64,000 bases of DNA from Metabacillus bambusae. GTDB lineage: Bacteria > Bacillota > Bacilli > Bacillales > Bacillaceae. Positions 1-8,857 of the stretch are shown here, one piece after another. Each line of letters opens with the position of its first letter. Position 1 is the stretch's first letter. Below the pieces are notes generated by a model. It was not told the DNA's origin, searched no databases, and saw nothing but the letters and a program-made list of their open reading frames with translations. The stretch lies in NCBI RefSeq assembly GCF_017497975.1, contig NZ_JAGDEL010000001.1, forward strand, positions 372,001 through 436,000, written 5' to 3'. The translations under genes and the position numbers were made by a program.

Positions 1-1898
1 ATTGGTGTTTGTTGCTGAAGCGAAAGCATTTCTATTTCCTTAGCTATTGCCTCAATAATCGATTGAGAAACGTCAGGACTTAATGATAAGTAATTTCCAT
101 GTTCTGTTTGTTGTACACCATCGGCAATTATTTTCTCAATTTTCCCTGATAAGGTAACCACCTTTAATTGTTGGTCTTGATCTGTATATTGAGTAGTAAT
201 TTGTTTAGCAAGAGCCTGTCTCACATACTCACCTAATAGCTCTGTATCAGAAGTCATTTTCCCAAAATCCGCCATTGTTTCAAAAATAATTGGCAGATTC
301 CGAATAGAAACCTTTTCTCTTAAAAGCTTTGCAAGTACTTTTTGAATATCTCCTATTCCTAGTGGTGTCGGCGTTACTTCTTCTACTAAAATTGGATAGG
401 TTTCTTTTAAATGATCAACCAACTGTTTCGTTTCTTGTCTTCCGAGCAATTCATGTGCATGTTGTTTAATAACTTCAGTGATGTGTGTTGAAACGACTGA
501 AGGTGGATCAACAACCGTATAACCGTACATTTCAGCTGTATCCTTTATTTCTTCTGTAATCCATTTAGCAGGTAGCCCAAATGAAGGCTCGACTGTATCT
601 ATACCATCAATTGAATCGTCCTCAATTCCTGGAGCCATCGCTAAATAATGATCAAGTAAAATCTCACCTTTAGCTACTTCATTACCTTTAATTTTCAAAC
701 GGTATTCATTTGGTTGTAACTGGATATTATCACGTATTCGGACAACCGGTATAACAATTCCAAATTCGATTGCTAACTGTCTTCTTATCATGACAACCCG
801 ATCGAGGAGGTCCCCACCTTGATTTGTATCTGCAAGTGGGATCAAGCCATAACCGAATTCAAATTCGATCGGATCGATATTTAACAGATTTACAACGCTT
901 TCCGGACTTTTCATTTCATCCATTTCAATTTCCTGCTCAATTTCTTCTTCATCTGGAACTTGTTTTTCTTTTGATCGAGAAATCATGTACCCCCCAAAAC
1001 CTAGTAATCCAGCAATCGGTAAGGTTAGCAAAAGACCTATTGGAGTAAAAATACCTAATAAAAAAATGGCCCCAGCAGCTACATAAAGCATTTTAGGATA
1101 TGCAAACAATTGTGCTGTAATATCACTACCCAAGTTACCTTCTGATGCTGCTCTAGTTACAACGATCCCAGTAGCAGTTGAAATTAATAATGCAGGTATT
1201 TGGCTGACAATCCCATCTCCAACTGTAAGCATCGTATAATGTGATGCTGCTTCACCAATCGCCATCCCTTTTTGCATCATGCCAATAATAATTCCAAATA
1301 GCATGTTGATCAAGACCATGATGATTCCAGCAATAGCATCCCCTTTTACAAATTTACTCGCTCCATCCATAGCTCCATAGAAATCTGCTTCATTTGCAAC
1401 TTTCTCTCGGCGTTCTCTGGCTTGTTGCTCTGAAATCATACCAGCGTTTAAGTCTGCATCAATACTCATTTGCTTACCTGGCATTGCATCAAGGGTAAAA
1501 CGAGCTGCAACTTCAGAGACACGCTCAGAACCTTTTGTTATTACAACAAATTGGATGACAATTAAAATAATAAAAACAACCATTCCTACAAGGATGTTTC
1601 CCCCGGTTACAAATGTACCAAACGTTTCGACAACCTTTCCTGCATCACCTTCAGCTAAAATAGCACGAGTTGTTGAAACATTTAACCCTAAACGAAATAA
1701 GGTTAAGAGTAATATTAATGAGGGAAAGATGGAAAATTGTAATGGTTCGTTCATATTCATTGACGTAAGGATAACTAACAACGCAAGAGAAATATTTATG
1801 ATAATTAAAAAGCTTAACAACCAGCCTGGAAACGGGATGATAAGCATTGCTATGATTAAGATAACACTAAGTAATACGGATAAATCTCTTGCAGACAT
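1..1898 (-). CDS. flhA: Flagellar export gate protein FlhA (3' end cut by window edge)
   Basis: FlhA is the large export-gate subunit of the flagellar type III secretion apparatus; its membrane half forms the proton-driven channel and its cytoplasmic half docks chaperone-substrate complexes. The reading frame opens with MSARDLSVLLSVILI at 1898, behind a good AAGGAGAG ribosome site, and stays open for about 632 codons to the window edge, so only the C-terminal tail (family length near 680) is missing. Visible are the N-terminal transmembrane helices, the conserved FRLGLN and SIDADLNAG segments of the first cytoplasmic loop, and the soluble domain from about residue 330 with GYGLIPLAD. It follows flhB by 97 nt, as in the Bacillus fla/che operon. 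Confidence 0.96.
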   Translation of the reverse strand, partial: MSARDLSVLLSVILIIAMLIIPFPGWLLSFLIIINISLALLVILTSMNMNEPLQFSIFPSLILLLTLFRLGLNVSTTRAILAEGDAGKVVETFGTFVTGGNILVGMVVFIILIVIQFVVITKGSERVSEVAARFTLDAMPGKQMSIDADLNAGMISEQQARERREKVANEADFYGAMDGASKFVKGDAIAGIIMVLINMLFGIIIGMMQKGMAIGEAASHYTMLTVGDGIVSQIPALLISTATGIVVTRAASEGNLGSDITAQLFAYPKMLYVAAGAIFLLGIFTPIGLLLTLPIAGLLGFGGYMISRSKEKQVPDEEEIEQEIEMDEMKSPESVVNLLNIDPIEFEFGYGLIPLADTNQGGDLLDRVVMIRRQLAIEFGIVIPVVRIRDNIQLQPNEYRLKIKGNEVAKGEILLDHYLAMAPGIEDDSIDGIDTVEPSFGLPAKWITEEIKDTAEMYGYTVVDPPSVVSTHITEVIKQHAHELLGRQETKQLVDHLKETYPILVEEVTPTPLGIGDIQKVLAKLLREKVSIRNLPIIFETMADFGKMTSDTELLGEYVRQALAKQITTQYTDQDQQLKVVTLSGKIEKIIADGVQQTEHGNYLSLSPDVSQSIIEAIAKEIEMLSLQQQTP

Positions 1899-1995
1899 TT
1901 TTTTCTCTCCTTAAAACCAGTCAATTCTATCTTTAGCTTTCGTGCATAGTAATTATTTTATCCAATATAAACTTGCATCTAATGTAACGATCTTT

Positions 1996-3075
1996 TTACA
2001 TTGATTTCGCTTGATAAACATATGCTATGATTTCTGCGACCGCTTGGAAGAACTCCTCCGGTACAGCTTGGCCTATTTCAACTTGATCGTACAGTGCTCG
2101 TGCAAGAGGTCTATTTTCAACCATCATTATTTCATTCTCTTTTGCAATTGCTTTTATTTTTTGTGCAACAAGATCAACCCCCATTGCAACAACAAATGGA
2201 GCATCCATTTTTAATTCATCATATTTTAAAGCAATGGCATAGTGTGTTGGATTCGTAATGACAACATCTGCAGTTGGTACATCCTGCATCATTCTTCTCA
2301 TCGCCATTTCACGTTGCCTTTGCTTAATTTTCGATTTAATTAATGGGTCACCTTCTGATTTTTTATATTCATCCTTTATATCCTGCTTCGACATTCTGAG
2401 GTTTTTTTCATAATCATATCGCTGATAAAGATAATCCATTAATGCCAATAACAGCAGGGCTGCCGATGCAAATAATCCCATTTTCACAGTTAAGGAAGCA
2501 ATAAATTGAAAAGATTGTTCTACAGTCATTTGCGATAGCCGTAAAACATTTTCCATATCAAACCATATAACAGCAAATGTGACTGATCCAACAAATGAGA
2601 TCTTTAACAGTGACTTTAACAGCTCGACAATGGCACGCATTGAATAAATTCGCTTGAAGCCTTGGATGGGATCCAATTTATTTAATTTCATTTGAATTGC
2701 TTCCGTTGAAAATAAAAAACCTACTTGAAGGTAATTACCAAGTACACCTGCTACTAATGCGATTCCCATAATCGGAGCAAGAATCATTGCAGCTTGAAAA
2801 GCCATTGTTAAAAAAAAATCATGCACATTTTGATCGGTTAAATCTAAAAGTAAGTAATCTTGAAAAACACCTTTTATCATCAGTAAAATTCGGTCTCTCA
2901 TAAAAGCGCCAATGAATAGAAACGATAAAAATACAGTTAATAGTGATAATGCAGTATTAACATCCGCACTCTTAGCAACCTGACCTTTTTTTCTTGCATC
3001 CTGTTTTTTTCTAGGCGTAGCTTTTTCTGTTTTCTCTCCTGAAAAAAACTGTAAATCTAATTTAAGAAGGTTCAT
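1996..3075 (-). CDS. flhB: Flagellar export switch protein FlhB
   Basis: FlhB controls substrate specificity of flagellar export, switching from rod/hook to filament proteins after autocleavage of its cytoplasmic domain. The 359-residue protein has the typical basic N-terminus (FFSGEKTEKATPRKKQDARKKGQ), four hydrophobic segments between about residues 40 and 215, and the autocleavage motif NPTH at 275-278. Length equals that of B. subtilis FlhB. Its start overlaps the end of fliR by 14 nt, implying translational coupling. The fragment after NPTH closely resembles the separate small protein encoded at 30787-31056. Confidence 0.97.
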   Translation of the reverse strand: MNLLKLDLQFFSGEKTEKATPRKKQDARKKGQVAKSADVNTALSLLTVFLSFLFIGAFMRDRILLMIKGVFQDYLLLDLTDQNVHDFFLTMAFQAAMILAPIMGIALVAGVLGNYLQVGFLFSTEAIQMKLNKLDPIQGFKRIYSMRAIVELLKSLLKISFVGSVTFAVIWFDMENVLRLSQMTVEQSFQFIASLTVKMGLFASAALLLLALMDYLYQRYDYEKNLRMSKQDIKDEYKKSEGDPLIKSKIKQRQREMAMRRMMQDVPTADVVITNPTHYAIALKYDELKMDAPFVVAMGVDLVAQKIKAIAKENEIMMVENRPLARALYDQVEIGQAVPEEFFQAVAEIIAYVYQAKSM

Positions 3076-3853
3076 TGCCTACTCCTCCAAACAATTCCAT
3101 AAGTCCACGCATTGTATATGTCATCGTTTCAAATAGCTGTTGCATTAACACAAATAATGCACCCATTACAAGAATAAGCATGATAAAGCTTACTCCAATT
3201 TTTAATGGCAATCCTACTACAAATATATTTAATTGAGGAACAGTTCTTGCCACAATCCCAAGTGCTATGTCAACCAAAAACAATGAGCCTACAACAGGAA
3301 TCGACATTTGAAACGCAATAATAAACATGGAATTAAATGTTTGAACAATGAATTCAATAATATTTTCTTCACCTAACGGTAAAAAAAGTTGATCGATAGG
3401 AACAAACTGATAACTATAAAATACCCCATCTAATAAAAGGTGATGAGCATTTAGACTAATCATAAGCAATAGTGACAATGTATAGAGAAATTGCCCTATA
3501 AGGGGACTTTGTGCACCAGTTTGTGGATCAATAACATTTGCGATAGCAAATCCCATTTGAAAATCAATAAAACTTCCTGCAATTTGGACAGCTGCAAGAA
3601 TAAAATAAGCAGAAAAGCCAATCATTAGCCCGAAAAGTGCTTCCTTTAAAATAAGCATAAAATATTGGCTATCAATCTCAATTGCTGGTGGTTCTAACGA
3701 AATAAACATAATCCATGCTAAAAAAAATGAAAAACCAATTTTATGTGTATTAGGGATATTTCGATAAGAAAATAGAGGTAAAGTAACAAAAAAAGCTGTT
3801 ATCCTCATAAATACTAGAAGAAATGCTGGATAATTTTCAAGAATTGTAACCAT
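3062..3853 (-). CDS. fliR: Flagellar export gate protein FliR
   Basis: FliR is an integral membrane component of the flagellar type III export core and assembles with FliP and FliQ into the helical entrance of the channel. The 263-residue sequence is almost wholly hydrophobic with about six membrane segments and carries the family-typical stretch FALANVIDPQTGAQSPLIGQF-like region (here FAIANVIDPQTG near residue 100). It lies 2 nt after fliQ and overlaps flhB, so the fliPQR-flhB block is compact and probably translated in a coupled way. Identification is by hydrophobic profile, this motif and gene order. Confidence 0.96.
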   Translation of the reverse strand: MVTILENYPAFLLVFMRITAFFVTLPLFSYRNIPNTHKIGFSFFLAWIMFISLEPPAIEIDSQYFMLILKEALFGLMIGFSAYFILAAVQIAGSFIDFQMGFAIANVIDPQTGAQSPLIGQFLYTLSLLLMISLNAHHLLLDGVFYSYQFVPIDQLFLPLGEENIIEFIVQTFNSMFIIAFQMSIPVVGSLFLVDIALGIVARTVPQLNIFVVGLPLKIGVSFIMLILVMGALFVLMQQLFETMTYTMRGLMELFGGVGNEPS

Positions 3854-3855
3854 TT

Positions 3856-4125
3856 TTACCCCACAAACCTATTTAAATTACCGAATATATCTTGAGCATA
3901 GGAAACAAGTGTTGAAAGCATCCATGGACCAAAAAAAATTAATCCTAATAACACTGCAACAATTTTGGGAATAAACGCAAGTGTTTGTTCCTGAATTTGA
4001 GTTGTAGCCTGGAAGATACTGACTACTAAACCTATTACAAGTGCTAGCAATAATAATGGTCCACAAACGATTAAAGTTGTATACACCGCTTTTTCTGCTA
4101 AAGAAATTACAAACTCTGAACTCAT
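3856..4125 (-). CDS. fliQ: Flagellar export gate protein FliQ
   Basis: FliQ is the small membrane subunit of the flagellar export gate, present in several copies around the FliP/FliR core. The 89-residue protein starts MSSEFVISLAEKAVYT and has two long hydrophobic helices (about 16-36 and 50-72) separated by the conserved FQATTQIQEQTLAFIPK loop typical of FliQ/SctS proteins. It lies between fliP and fliR with minimal spacing. A second open frame across the same bases is only a frame shadow. Confidence 0.96.
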   Translation of the reverse strand: MSSEFVISLAEKAVYTTLIVCGPLLLLALVIGLVVSIFQATTQIQEQTLAFIPKIVAVLLGLIFFGPWMLSTLVSYAQDIFGNLNRFVG

Positions 4126-4140
4126 TCGTTCTCACCCATT

Positions 4141-4806
4141 CTAAAAACTTTGTAGCAAAGACTTAATAATTAAATACCAACCATCTACTAACACAAAAAG
4201 TAATATCTTAAATGGTAGAGAAATCATAACTGGTGGTAACATCATCATCCCCATGGACATGAGAATACTTGCAACTACCATATCAATGACTAAAAATGGA
4301 ATGAATATCATAAATCCAATTTGAAAAGCTGTTTTAATTTCACTTATTGCAAACGCAGGGACAAGAGCTGTTAATGGGATATCTTCGACCGATTCAGGAC
4401 TTTCAATACCTGCATAATTTAGAAAAAGTGCTAAGTCTTTTTGTCTTGTGTGCTTGCTCATAAATTCCTTAAACGGTAATGCTGCTCGCTCATAAGCTTC
4501 TTCTAATTGAATTTCCTCATTAAAAAGAGGTGTTAATGCTTGTTCATTTACCTCTGAAAAAGTCGGTGCCATAATAAAAAAGGTTAAAAATAAGGCAATT
4601 CCAATCAAAATTTGATTTGGTGGCATTTGTTGTGTTGCCAGAGATGTCCGAACAAACGACAGAACAATAATAATTCGTGTGAAACAAGTCATTAAGATTA
4701 AAATACTCGGGGCAATTGACAAGACAGTTAATAATAGTAATAGTTTTACAGATGTACTGACATTTTCTGCATCACTATTATTAAAAAATTCCATAAATTC
4801 ATTCAT
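4141..4806 (-). CDS. fliP: Flagellar export gate protein FliP
   Basis: FliP builds, with FliR, the pentameric core of the flagellar export channel. The 221-residue protein has a first hydrophobic segment LLLLLTVLSIAPSILILMT near residue 23, the FliP signature FTRIIIVLSFVRTSL with QQMPPNQ just after it, and further membrane helices towards the C-terminus (MIFIPFLVIDMVVASILMSMGMMMLPP), a strongly conserved family ending. It overlaps the end of fliO by 8 nt, in line with the dense packing of this part of the operon. Confidence 0.97.
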   Translation of the reverse strand: MNEFMEFFNNSDAENVSTSVKLLLLLTVLSIAPSILILMTCFTRIIIVLSFVRTSLATQQMPPNQILIGIALFLTFFIMAPTFSEVNEQALTPLFNEEIQLEEAYERAALPFKEFMSKHTRQKDLALFLNYAGIESPESVEDIPLTALVPAFAISEIKTAFQIGFMIFIPFLVIDMVVASILMSMGMMMLPPVMISLPFKILLFVLVDGWYLIIKSLLQSF

Positions 4807-5488
4807 GCTTGTTTAAACCCTTTCTTTTAACATCATCAAGCTGTTTCGTTCGGTCGTTCTTTACCTTTTCTAACTGGTCTTTAAATGAAGTTGAAAATGT
4901 TGATTCATTCTCTTTTGCCCGATTTCTTTTTAAGTTGTCATTAAGTATAGTTGTCACCTTTTGGATAAAATCCTTAGGCTCAACGATTTGTTCTTGCTTA
5001 CGCTCAAAATCTTCAATTAATTGTTTTCTTTCTTTTTCATCGTCTATTTCTTTAAGTAATGAAATCGATTCACCCACACCTACCACGAATAAGCGATTTC
5101 CAACCTTGACTATTTGAATTGATTTACTCTGTCCTAGGCTTGTACCTCCTAGATTGACAATTGACTGACCTTGTTGAAACATCCGGTTGCGTTTGCTGAC
5201 AAATTTCAATAAGAAGTAAACCAAAAAGAGAACAAATGCTAAAGCGAGAAACATTTTAATAAAATCAAAGGCTGAAACTGACAGCGCATCATCCTGAACA
5301 ATCGGCTCTACTTCTTGATTATTTTCAAGCGAGGTGTTATCAGCAGGCTCTTTATTCTCTTCTTTTATATTTTCATACACACTCTCATTAACTGTTTCCT
5401 CCGCAAGTGCACTCATTGAAGCTTGCGGAGAAAAAATGATAAGCGCTACTAACATCAATAAAGCATAGTTTCTATGAAGCAATTTCAC
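4799..5488 (-). CDS. fliO: Flagellar biosynthesis protein FliO (FliZ in B. subtilis)
   Basis: FliO-family proteins help assemble the FliP complex of the export gate; the Bacillus member is often labelled FliZ. The 229-residue protein begins with an apparent signal peptide (MKLLHRNYALLMLVALIIFSPQASMSALAEE), continues with an acidic extracytoplasmic segment, then one membrane helix FIKMFLALAFVLFLVYFLLKF near residue 85 and a cytoplasmic domain with the FliO-like IVNLGGTSLGQSKSIQIVKV. The basic tail is cytoplasmic. Position between cheY and fliP matches B. subtilis. Sequence conservation in this family is low, so the call rests mainly on topology and context. Confidence 0.9.
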   Translation of the reverse strand: MKLLHRNYALLMLVALIIFSPQASMSALAEETVNESVYENIKEENKEPADNTSLENNQEVEPIVQDDALSVSAFDFIKMFLALAFVLFLVYFLLKFVSKRNRMFQQGQSIVNLGGTSLGQSKSIQIVKVGNRLFVVGVGESISLLKEIDDEKERKQLIEDFERKQEQIVEPKDFIQKVTTILNDNLKRNRAKENESTFSTSFKDQLEKVKNDRTKQLDDVKRKGLNKHE

Positions 5489-5495
5489 TCCACCT

Positions 5496-5858
5496 TTAGC
5501 TTAATGTTTTACCAATAGCCTCTAAAACACGGTCTGCTTGGAATGGTTTAACAATAAAGTCTTTTGCTCCTGCTTGGATCGCATCGATAACCATCGCTTG
5601 TTGTCCCATTGCAGAACACATAATAACTTTTGCGTTGGCATTAATTTCTTTAATTGCTTTTAAAGCCGCAATACCATCCATTTCTGGCATTGTAATATCC
5701 ATAGTAACTAGGTCAGGTTGATGTTCTTTATATTTTTCAACAGCTTGTGCTCCATCTGCAGCTTCTGCAACAACTTCATACCCATTTTTCGTTAGTATGT
5801 CTTTAATCATCATTCTCATAAATGCTGCATCGTCTACGATCATAATTTTATGTGCCAT
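5496..5858 (-). CDS. cheY: Chemotaxis response regulator CheY
   Basis: CheY is the single-domain response regulator phosphorylated by CheA; in Bacillus CheY-P binds FliM to promote counterclockwise rotation. The 120-residue receiver has acidic D9-D10, the phospho-acceptor D54 in TMDITMPEMDG, and K104 in FIVKPF. I use the ATG at 5858 (MAHKIMIVDD): GGAG lies 6 nt before it and the length equals B. subtilis CheY. An in-frame GTG four codons upstream (5870) has its Shine-Dalgarno directly abutting it, so it is less likely. The gene sits between fliY and fliO, the usual Bacillus place. Confidence 0.97.
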   Translation of the reverse strand: MAHKIMIVDDAAFMRMMIKDILTKNGYEVVAEAADGAQAVEKYKEHQPDLVTMDITMPEMDGIAALKAIKEINANAKVIMCSAMGQQAMVIDAIQAGAKDFIVKPFQADRVLEAIGKTLS

Positions 5859-5885
5859 ATTGTTCTCCACTCCTAATACGTAATA

Positions 5886-7151
5886 TTATTTTAGTTTACT
5901 TAACCGTTCAGTTTGGCTAATAATATCAGTTACACGAACTCCAAAATTTTCATCAATAACAACTACTTCCCCTTTAGCAACAATTTTACTGTTCACTAAA
6001 ATATCAACAGGTTCACCAGCTAGCTTATCGAGTTCAATAATTGAGCCTGATGATAATTCCAAAATTTCTTTCACTGAACGCTTTGTCCTACCTAATTCTA
6101 CCGTAACTTGTAAAGGTATATCGAGTAGCATATCTAAATTTTGAATATCTTGCTGCTGATATTGCATTGGTTCAAAAGAAGTGAAATCAGCTGGTTTCAC
6201 ATTAACTGCTGGTTGCTGGTGTGTTGTTTGTGTATGTTGTCTTTGTGGTGCATTGTACATTTGCTGACTAGGCTGCTCCATGTATTGATTTGGATGGTTC
6301 ATTTGTTGGTTCATTTGTTGATTCATTTGCATGTGATAGTCCTGAGATTGAGCTTCTTGATATTGCACAGGTATATCATTCATAACTGATGATGGCTGTT
6401 GTGCCTCTCTTACTGCTTCAGCTGTAGCTGCAACCTCTTGTACTGGATTAATTAATTGGTCGATTAAATCCTTAGCAAAATATAATGGTAATAACTGCAT
6501 GATATTTGAGTCAATTAACGTTCCAATTTTAAGTCTAAATGAAACTTGAACAAATAAATCTTCATCTGGAATTGCCTGAGTTTCATCAGTTTCGTTTGCA
6601 GCGAGCAGTTCGACTCTCGGTGGTGAAATATCAACCTTCTTGTTAAATATTGTAGACATTGATGTAGCAGCAGAACCCATCATTTGATTCATCGCTTCTT
6701 GAACTGCACTTACTTGAATTTCACCAAGCATTTCATCAGGATTCAGACCGTCCCCACCAATCATTAAATCCGCAATAATTGCAGCATCACTTTGCTTAAT
6801 CACTAATAAATTACTACCAGAAAAACCCTCCGTATAATTCACTTCGATTGCAACATAAGGATGCTCGAATTGGTCACCTAACTTGCTTTTTTGAACAACT
6901 GAAACACTCGGTGTTGTAATTTCAACTTTTTGCTGTAGTAGTGTTGATAATGCAGTTGCAGAACTACCGAAAGAGATGTTTCCAATTTCTCCTATCGCAT
7001 CTTCTTCCATCGCATTAAAGTAATCTTCAGTATTTAGTTTAAATGCCTCTTCGTTCTCTACAGGAGTTTGGTCAACTTCAGAACTATTTCCCTTTAATAG
7101 TGCATCAATTTCATCCTGAGATAACATACCGTCACTCACCATCTTCGTCAC
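5886..7151 (-). CDS. fliY: Flagellar motor switch phosphatase FliY
   Basis: FliY is a C-ring protein that combines a CheY-P phosphatase of the CheC family with a FliN-type domain. Residues about 9-17 carry an EIDALL motif like that of FliM; two phosphatase half-sites follow, DAIGEIGNISFGSSATALS and SAVQEAMNQMMGSAATSMS. The C-terminal 80 residues (LDMLLDIPLQVTVELGRTKRS onward) are the FliN/SpoA domain. The 421-residue length exceeds the B. subtilis 378 because the linker near residues 255-325 is unusually Q/N/M-rich with a repeated MNQQ unit. It overlaps the end of fliM by 20 nt; a start a few codons later (MVSDGML) is possible. Confidence 0.96.
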   Translation of the reverse strand: MTKMVSDGMLSQDEIDALLKGNSSEVDQTPVENEEAFKLNTEDYFNAMEEDAIGEIGNISFGSSATALSTLLQQKVEITTPSVSVVQKSKLGDQFEHPYVAIEVNYTEGFSGSNLLVIKQSDAAIIADLMIGGDGLNPDEMLGEIQVSAVQEAMNQMMGSAATSMSTIFNKKVDISPPRVELLAANETDETQAIPDEDLFVQVSFRLKIGTLIDSNIMQLLPLYFAKDLIDQLINPVQEVAATAEAVREAQQPSSVMNDIPVQYQEAQSQDYHMQMNQQMNQQMNHPNQYMEQPSQQMYNAPQRQHTQTTHQQPAVNVKPADFTSFEPMQYQQQDIQNLDMLLDIPLQVTVELGRTKRSVKEILELSSGSIIELDKLAGEPVDILVNSKIVAKGEVVVIDENFGVRVTDIISQTERLSKLK

Positions 7152-8130
7152 CTCTCAATAAGTGGTCAATAATCTGAACCGCTATTTTTTTGTTCAATTT
7201 CCCTGGTTGTGCCGTATACTTTGGCTTATCACCTATTTTAACCACCAATGGTTTGTCGATCGAGCTATTTAACTGAATGACATCACCAATTTGTAATTGT
7301 AGAAAATCCTGAACGGATAATTCAGAAGCCCCTAGCTCTGCAGACACTATTAAATCAGCTAATTGTATTTGCCTCTTAAGAGCTTCTATTTCATTTGGTT
7401 TAGGCTCTTTTCTATCTGATTGCATCCAATAATGAGCTGAAAGTCTTGGAATGATCGGTTCAAGGACAACATGTGGAATACATAAATTGATCATTCCACT
7501 TGTTTCACCAACCTGAATGTTTAATGAAATCACGACAACTGTTTCATTTGGTGATACCATTTGTAAAAATTGAGGATTTACTTCAAATTCAGACATCATT
7601 GGCTCAATATCAATGATAGAATCCCATGCTTCTTGATAATTTTCTAATGATTTTTCAAAAATATTAGAGATAATTTTCGTTTCAATTTCTGTTAAATTTT
7701 CAATTTTATTAACACCTGAGCCAAGTCCCCCCATAACCCGATCCATCATAGCGTATGCTATATTAGGGTTAACTTCCATAAGGATACGGCCATCAAGTGG
7801 TTGAACCTCAAAAACATTTAGTACAGTCATTTTAGGGATCGAGCGGATAAATTCTTCGTAGGGTAATTGATCGACTGATCCAACTGTTATTTGAATATAA
7901 GTTCTTAATTGAGCTGAAAAATAAGTAGTTAACAATCTAGCAAAGTTATCATGAATACGTGTTAAGCTTCTGATTTGATCCTTAGAAAAACGTAATGCTC
8001 TTTTAAAATCATATACCTTAACTTTTTTGGTAGATTCTTCTTTCTTTAATTCATCTGCATCCATCTCACCAGTAGAAATGGCTGAGAGCAAGGCGTCAAT
8101 TTCACTTTGTGATAAAATATCTCCTGCCAA
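7132..8130 (-). CDS. fliM: Flagellar motor switch protein FliM
   Basis: FliM forms the middle of the C-ring, binds CheY-P through its N-terminal EIDALL peptide, and contacts FliG. The protein reads AGDILSQSEIDALLSAI at the N-terminus, followed by the CheC-like core with VKVYDFKRALRFSKDQIR and YAMMDRVMGG, and ends with a SpoA/FliN-like domain. I prefer the TTG start at 8130: AAGGAGG is spaced 8 nt from it, and it gives 332 residues, the B. subtilis length. The in-frame GTG at 8139 lies inside the Shine-Dalgarno itself and is unlikely to be used. Confidence 0.96.
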   Translation of the reverse strand: MAGDILSQSEIDALLSAISTGEMDADELKKEESTKKVKVYDFKRALRFSKDQIRSLTRIHDNFARLLTTYFSAQLRTYIQITVGSVDQLPYEEFIRSIPKMTVLNVFEVQPLDGRILMEVNPNIAYAMMDRVMGGLGSGVNKIENLTEIETKIISNIFEKSLENYQEAWDSIIDIEPMMSEFEVNPQFLQMVSPNETVVVISLNIQVGETSGMINLCIPHVVLEPIIPRLSAHYWMQSDRKEPKPNEIEALKRQIQLADLIVSAELGASELSVQDFLQLQIGDVIQLNSSIDKPLVVKIGDKPKYTAQPGKLNKKIAVQIIDHLLRGDEDGE

Positions 8131-8162
8131 AGTTTTCACCTCCTTGGATTATATGTTTGAAA

Positions 8163-8588
8163 CTACTGAAGGATATAGGAAGTGGTATAAACCTTATTGA
8201 CCTTGCCTTCTTGCATTAATCCATTTGCTTTTTGTTTAACTGTTTCCTTTAGCTTGTCCATTCCTTCTTTTCCCTCAAGCATCTCTGCAGTCATATTTGC
8301 TAATTCAGATATGATAATATCACGGATTTGAAACTCTCTTTGTTCCAATTCTTCTTTTGCCTTCTTAGAATCTGTTTCAATTTTAAATGACAGGCGTACT
8401 ATATTTCCACTGGATAAATTTGTGGTGATTTCCGGGATATCCACGGATGCTTCCACTACCTCTTCAATAGAAGGTTCTTTATGCTCTTCATTACCAAGAA
8501 ATTTCATAACGACAACAAGTGCTGTTACACCGATTAATGTAATAGAAACGATAATGATAAGCATAATACTTAAAAGCTTCTTATTCAT
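8163..8588 (-). CDS. fliL: Flagellar basal-body stator-associated protein FliL
   Basis: FliL is a single-pass membrane protein near the stators, supporting MotAB/MotPS function. The 141-residue protein has a short cytoplasmic N-terminus, one membrane helix ([24 protein letters not shown], about residues 5-28) and an extracytoplasmic domain containing the family-type [16 protein letters not shown] segment. Its first codons overlap the end of swrD by 8 nt, and fliM follows after about 30 nt. Confidence 0.95.
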   Translation of the reverse strand: MNKKLLSIMLIIIVSITLIGVTALVVVMKFLGNEEHKEPSIEEVVEASVDIPEITTNLSSGNIVRLSFKIETDSKKAKEELEQREFQIRDIIISELANMTAEMLEGKEGMDKLKETVKQKANGLMQEGKVNKVYTTSYILQ

Positions 8589-8802
8589 CGTCCAAGACCT
8601 CCGAGCCTTTTCTTAACGACAGAACATTTATATCTCTATAAAAAGAAGTTATTTTCTGACAAACCTCTTGTTCTGGCTCTTTCACAACATATTTATGCCC
8701 ATTTGTTAAAGTAATCGTTGTATCTGGAAATGATTCAATTACCTCAATAAATAATGCGTTTAGTGAAAATGATTTTCCATTTAACCTTGTTAACTGAATC
8801 AT
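8581..8802 (-). CDS. swrD: Swarming motility protein SwrD (FlbD family)
   Basis: This 73-residue protein belongs to the FlbD/YlzI family; in B. subtilis SwrD increases flagellar motor power and is needed for swarming. The family start [30 protein letters not shown] is evident, with a later [13 protein letters not shown] strand, and there is no membrane segment. It is encoded between the hook gene and fliL and overlaps fliL by 8 nt, as in related operons. The function is known from the family; only family identity and context are seen here. Confidence 0.93.
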   Translation of the reverse strand: MIQLTRLNGKSFSLNALFIEVIESFPDTTITLTNGHKYVVKEPEQEVCQKITSFYRDINVLSLRKGSEVLDDE

Positions 8803-8857
8803 ATTATGTGTGGCTGACTTAAAAAGGTGATATTAAATCCGCCTCATTCCCCCTTAA

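Noticed and set aside
1555-1914. 119-codon plus-strand frame antisense to flhA
   Set aside because: FlhA is clearly read on the other strand throughout; the frame lacks a ribosome site and any recognisable domain.
3878-4135. 85-codon minus-strand frame overlapping fliQ
   Set aside because: It is the shifted frame of fliQ; the FliQ frame has the family motif and membrane helices.
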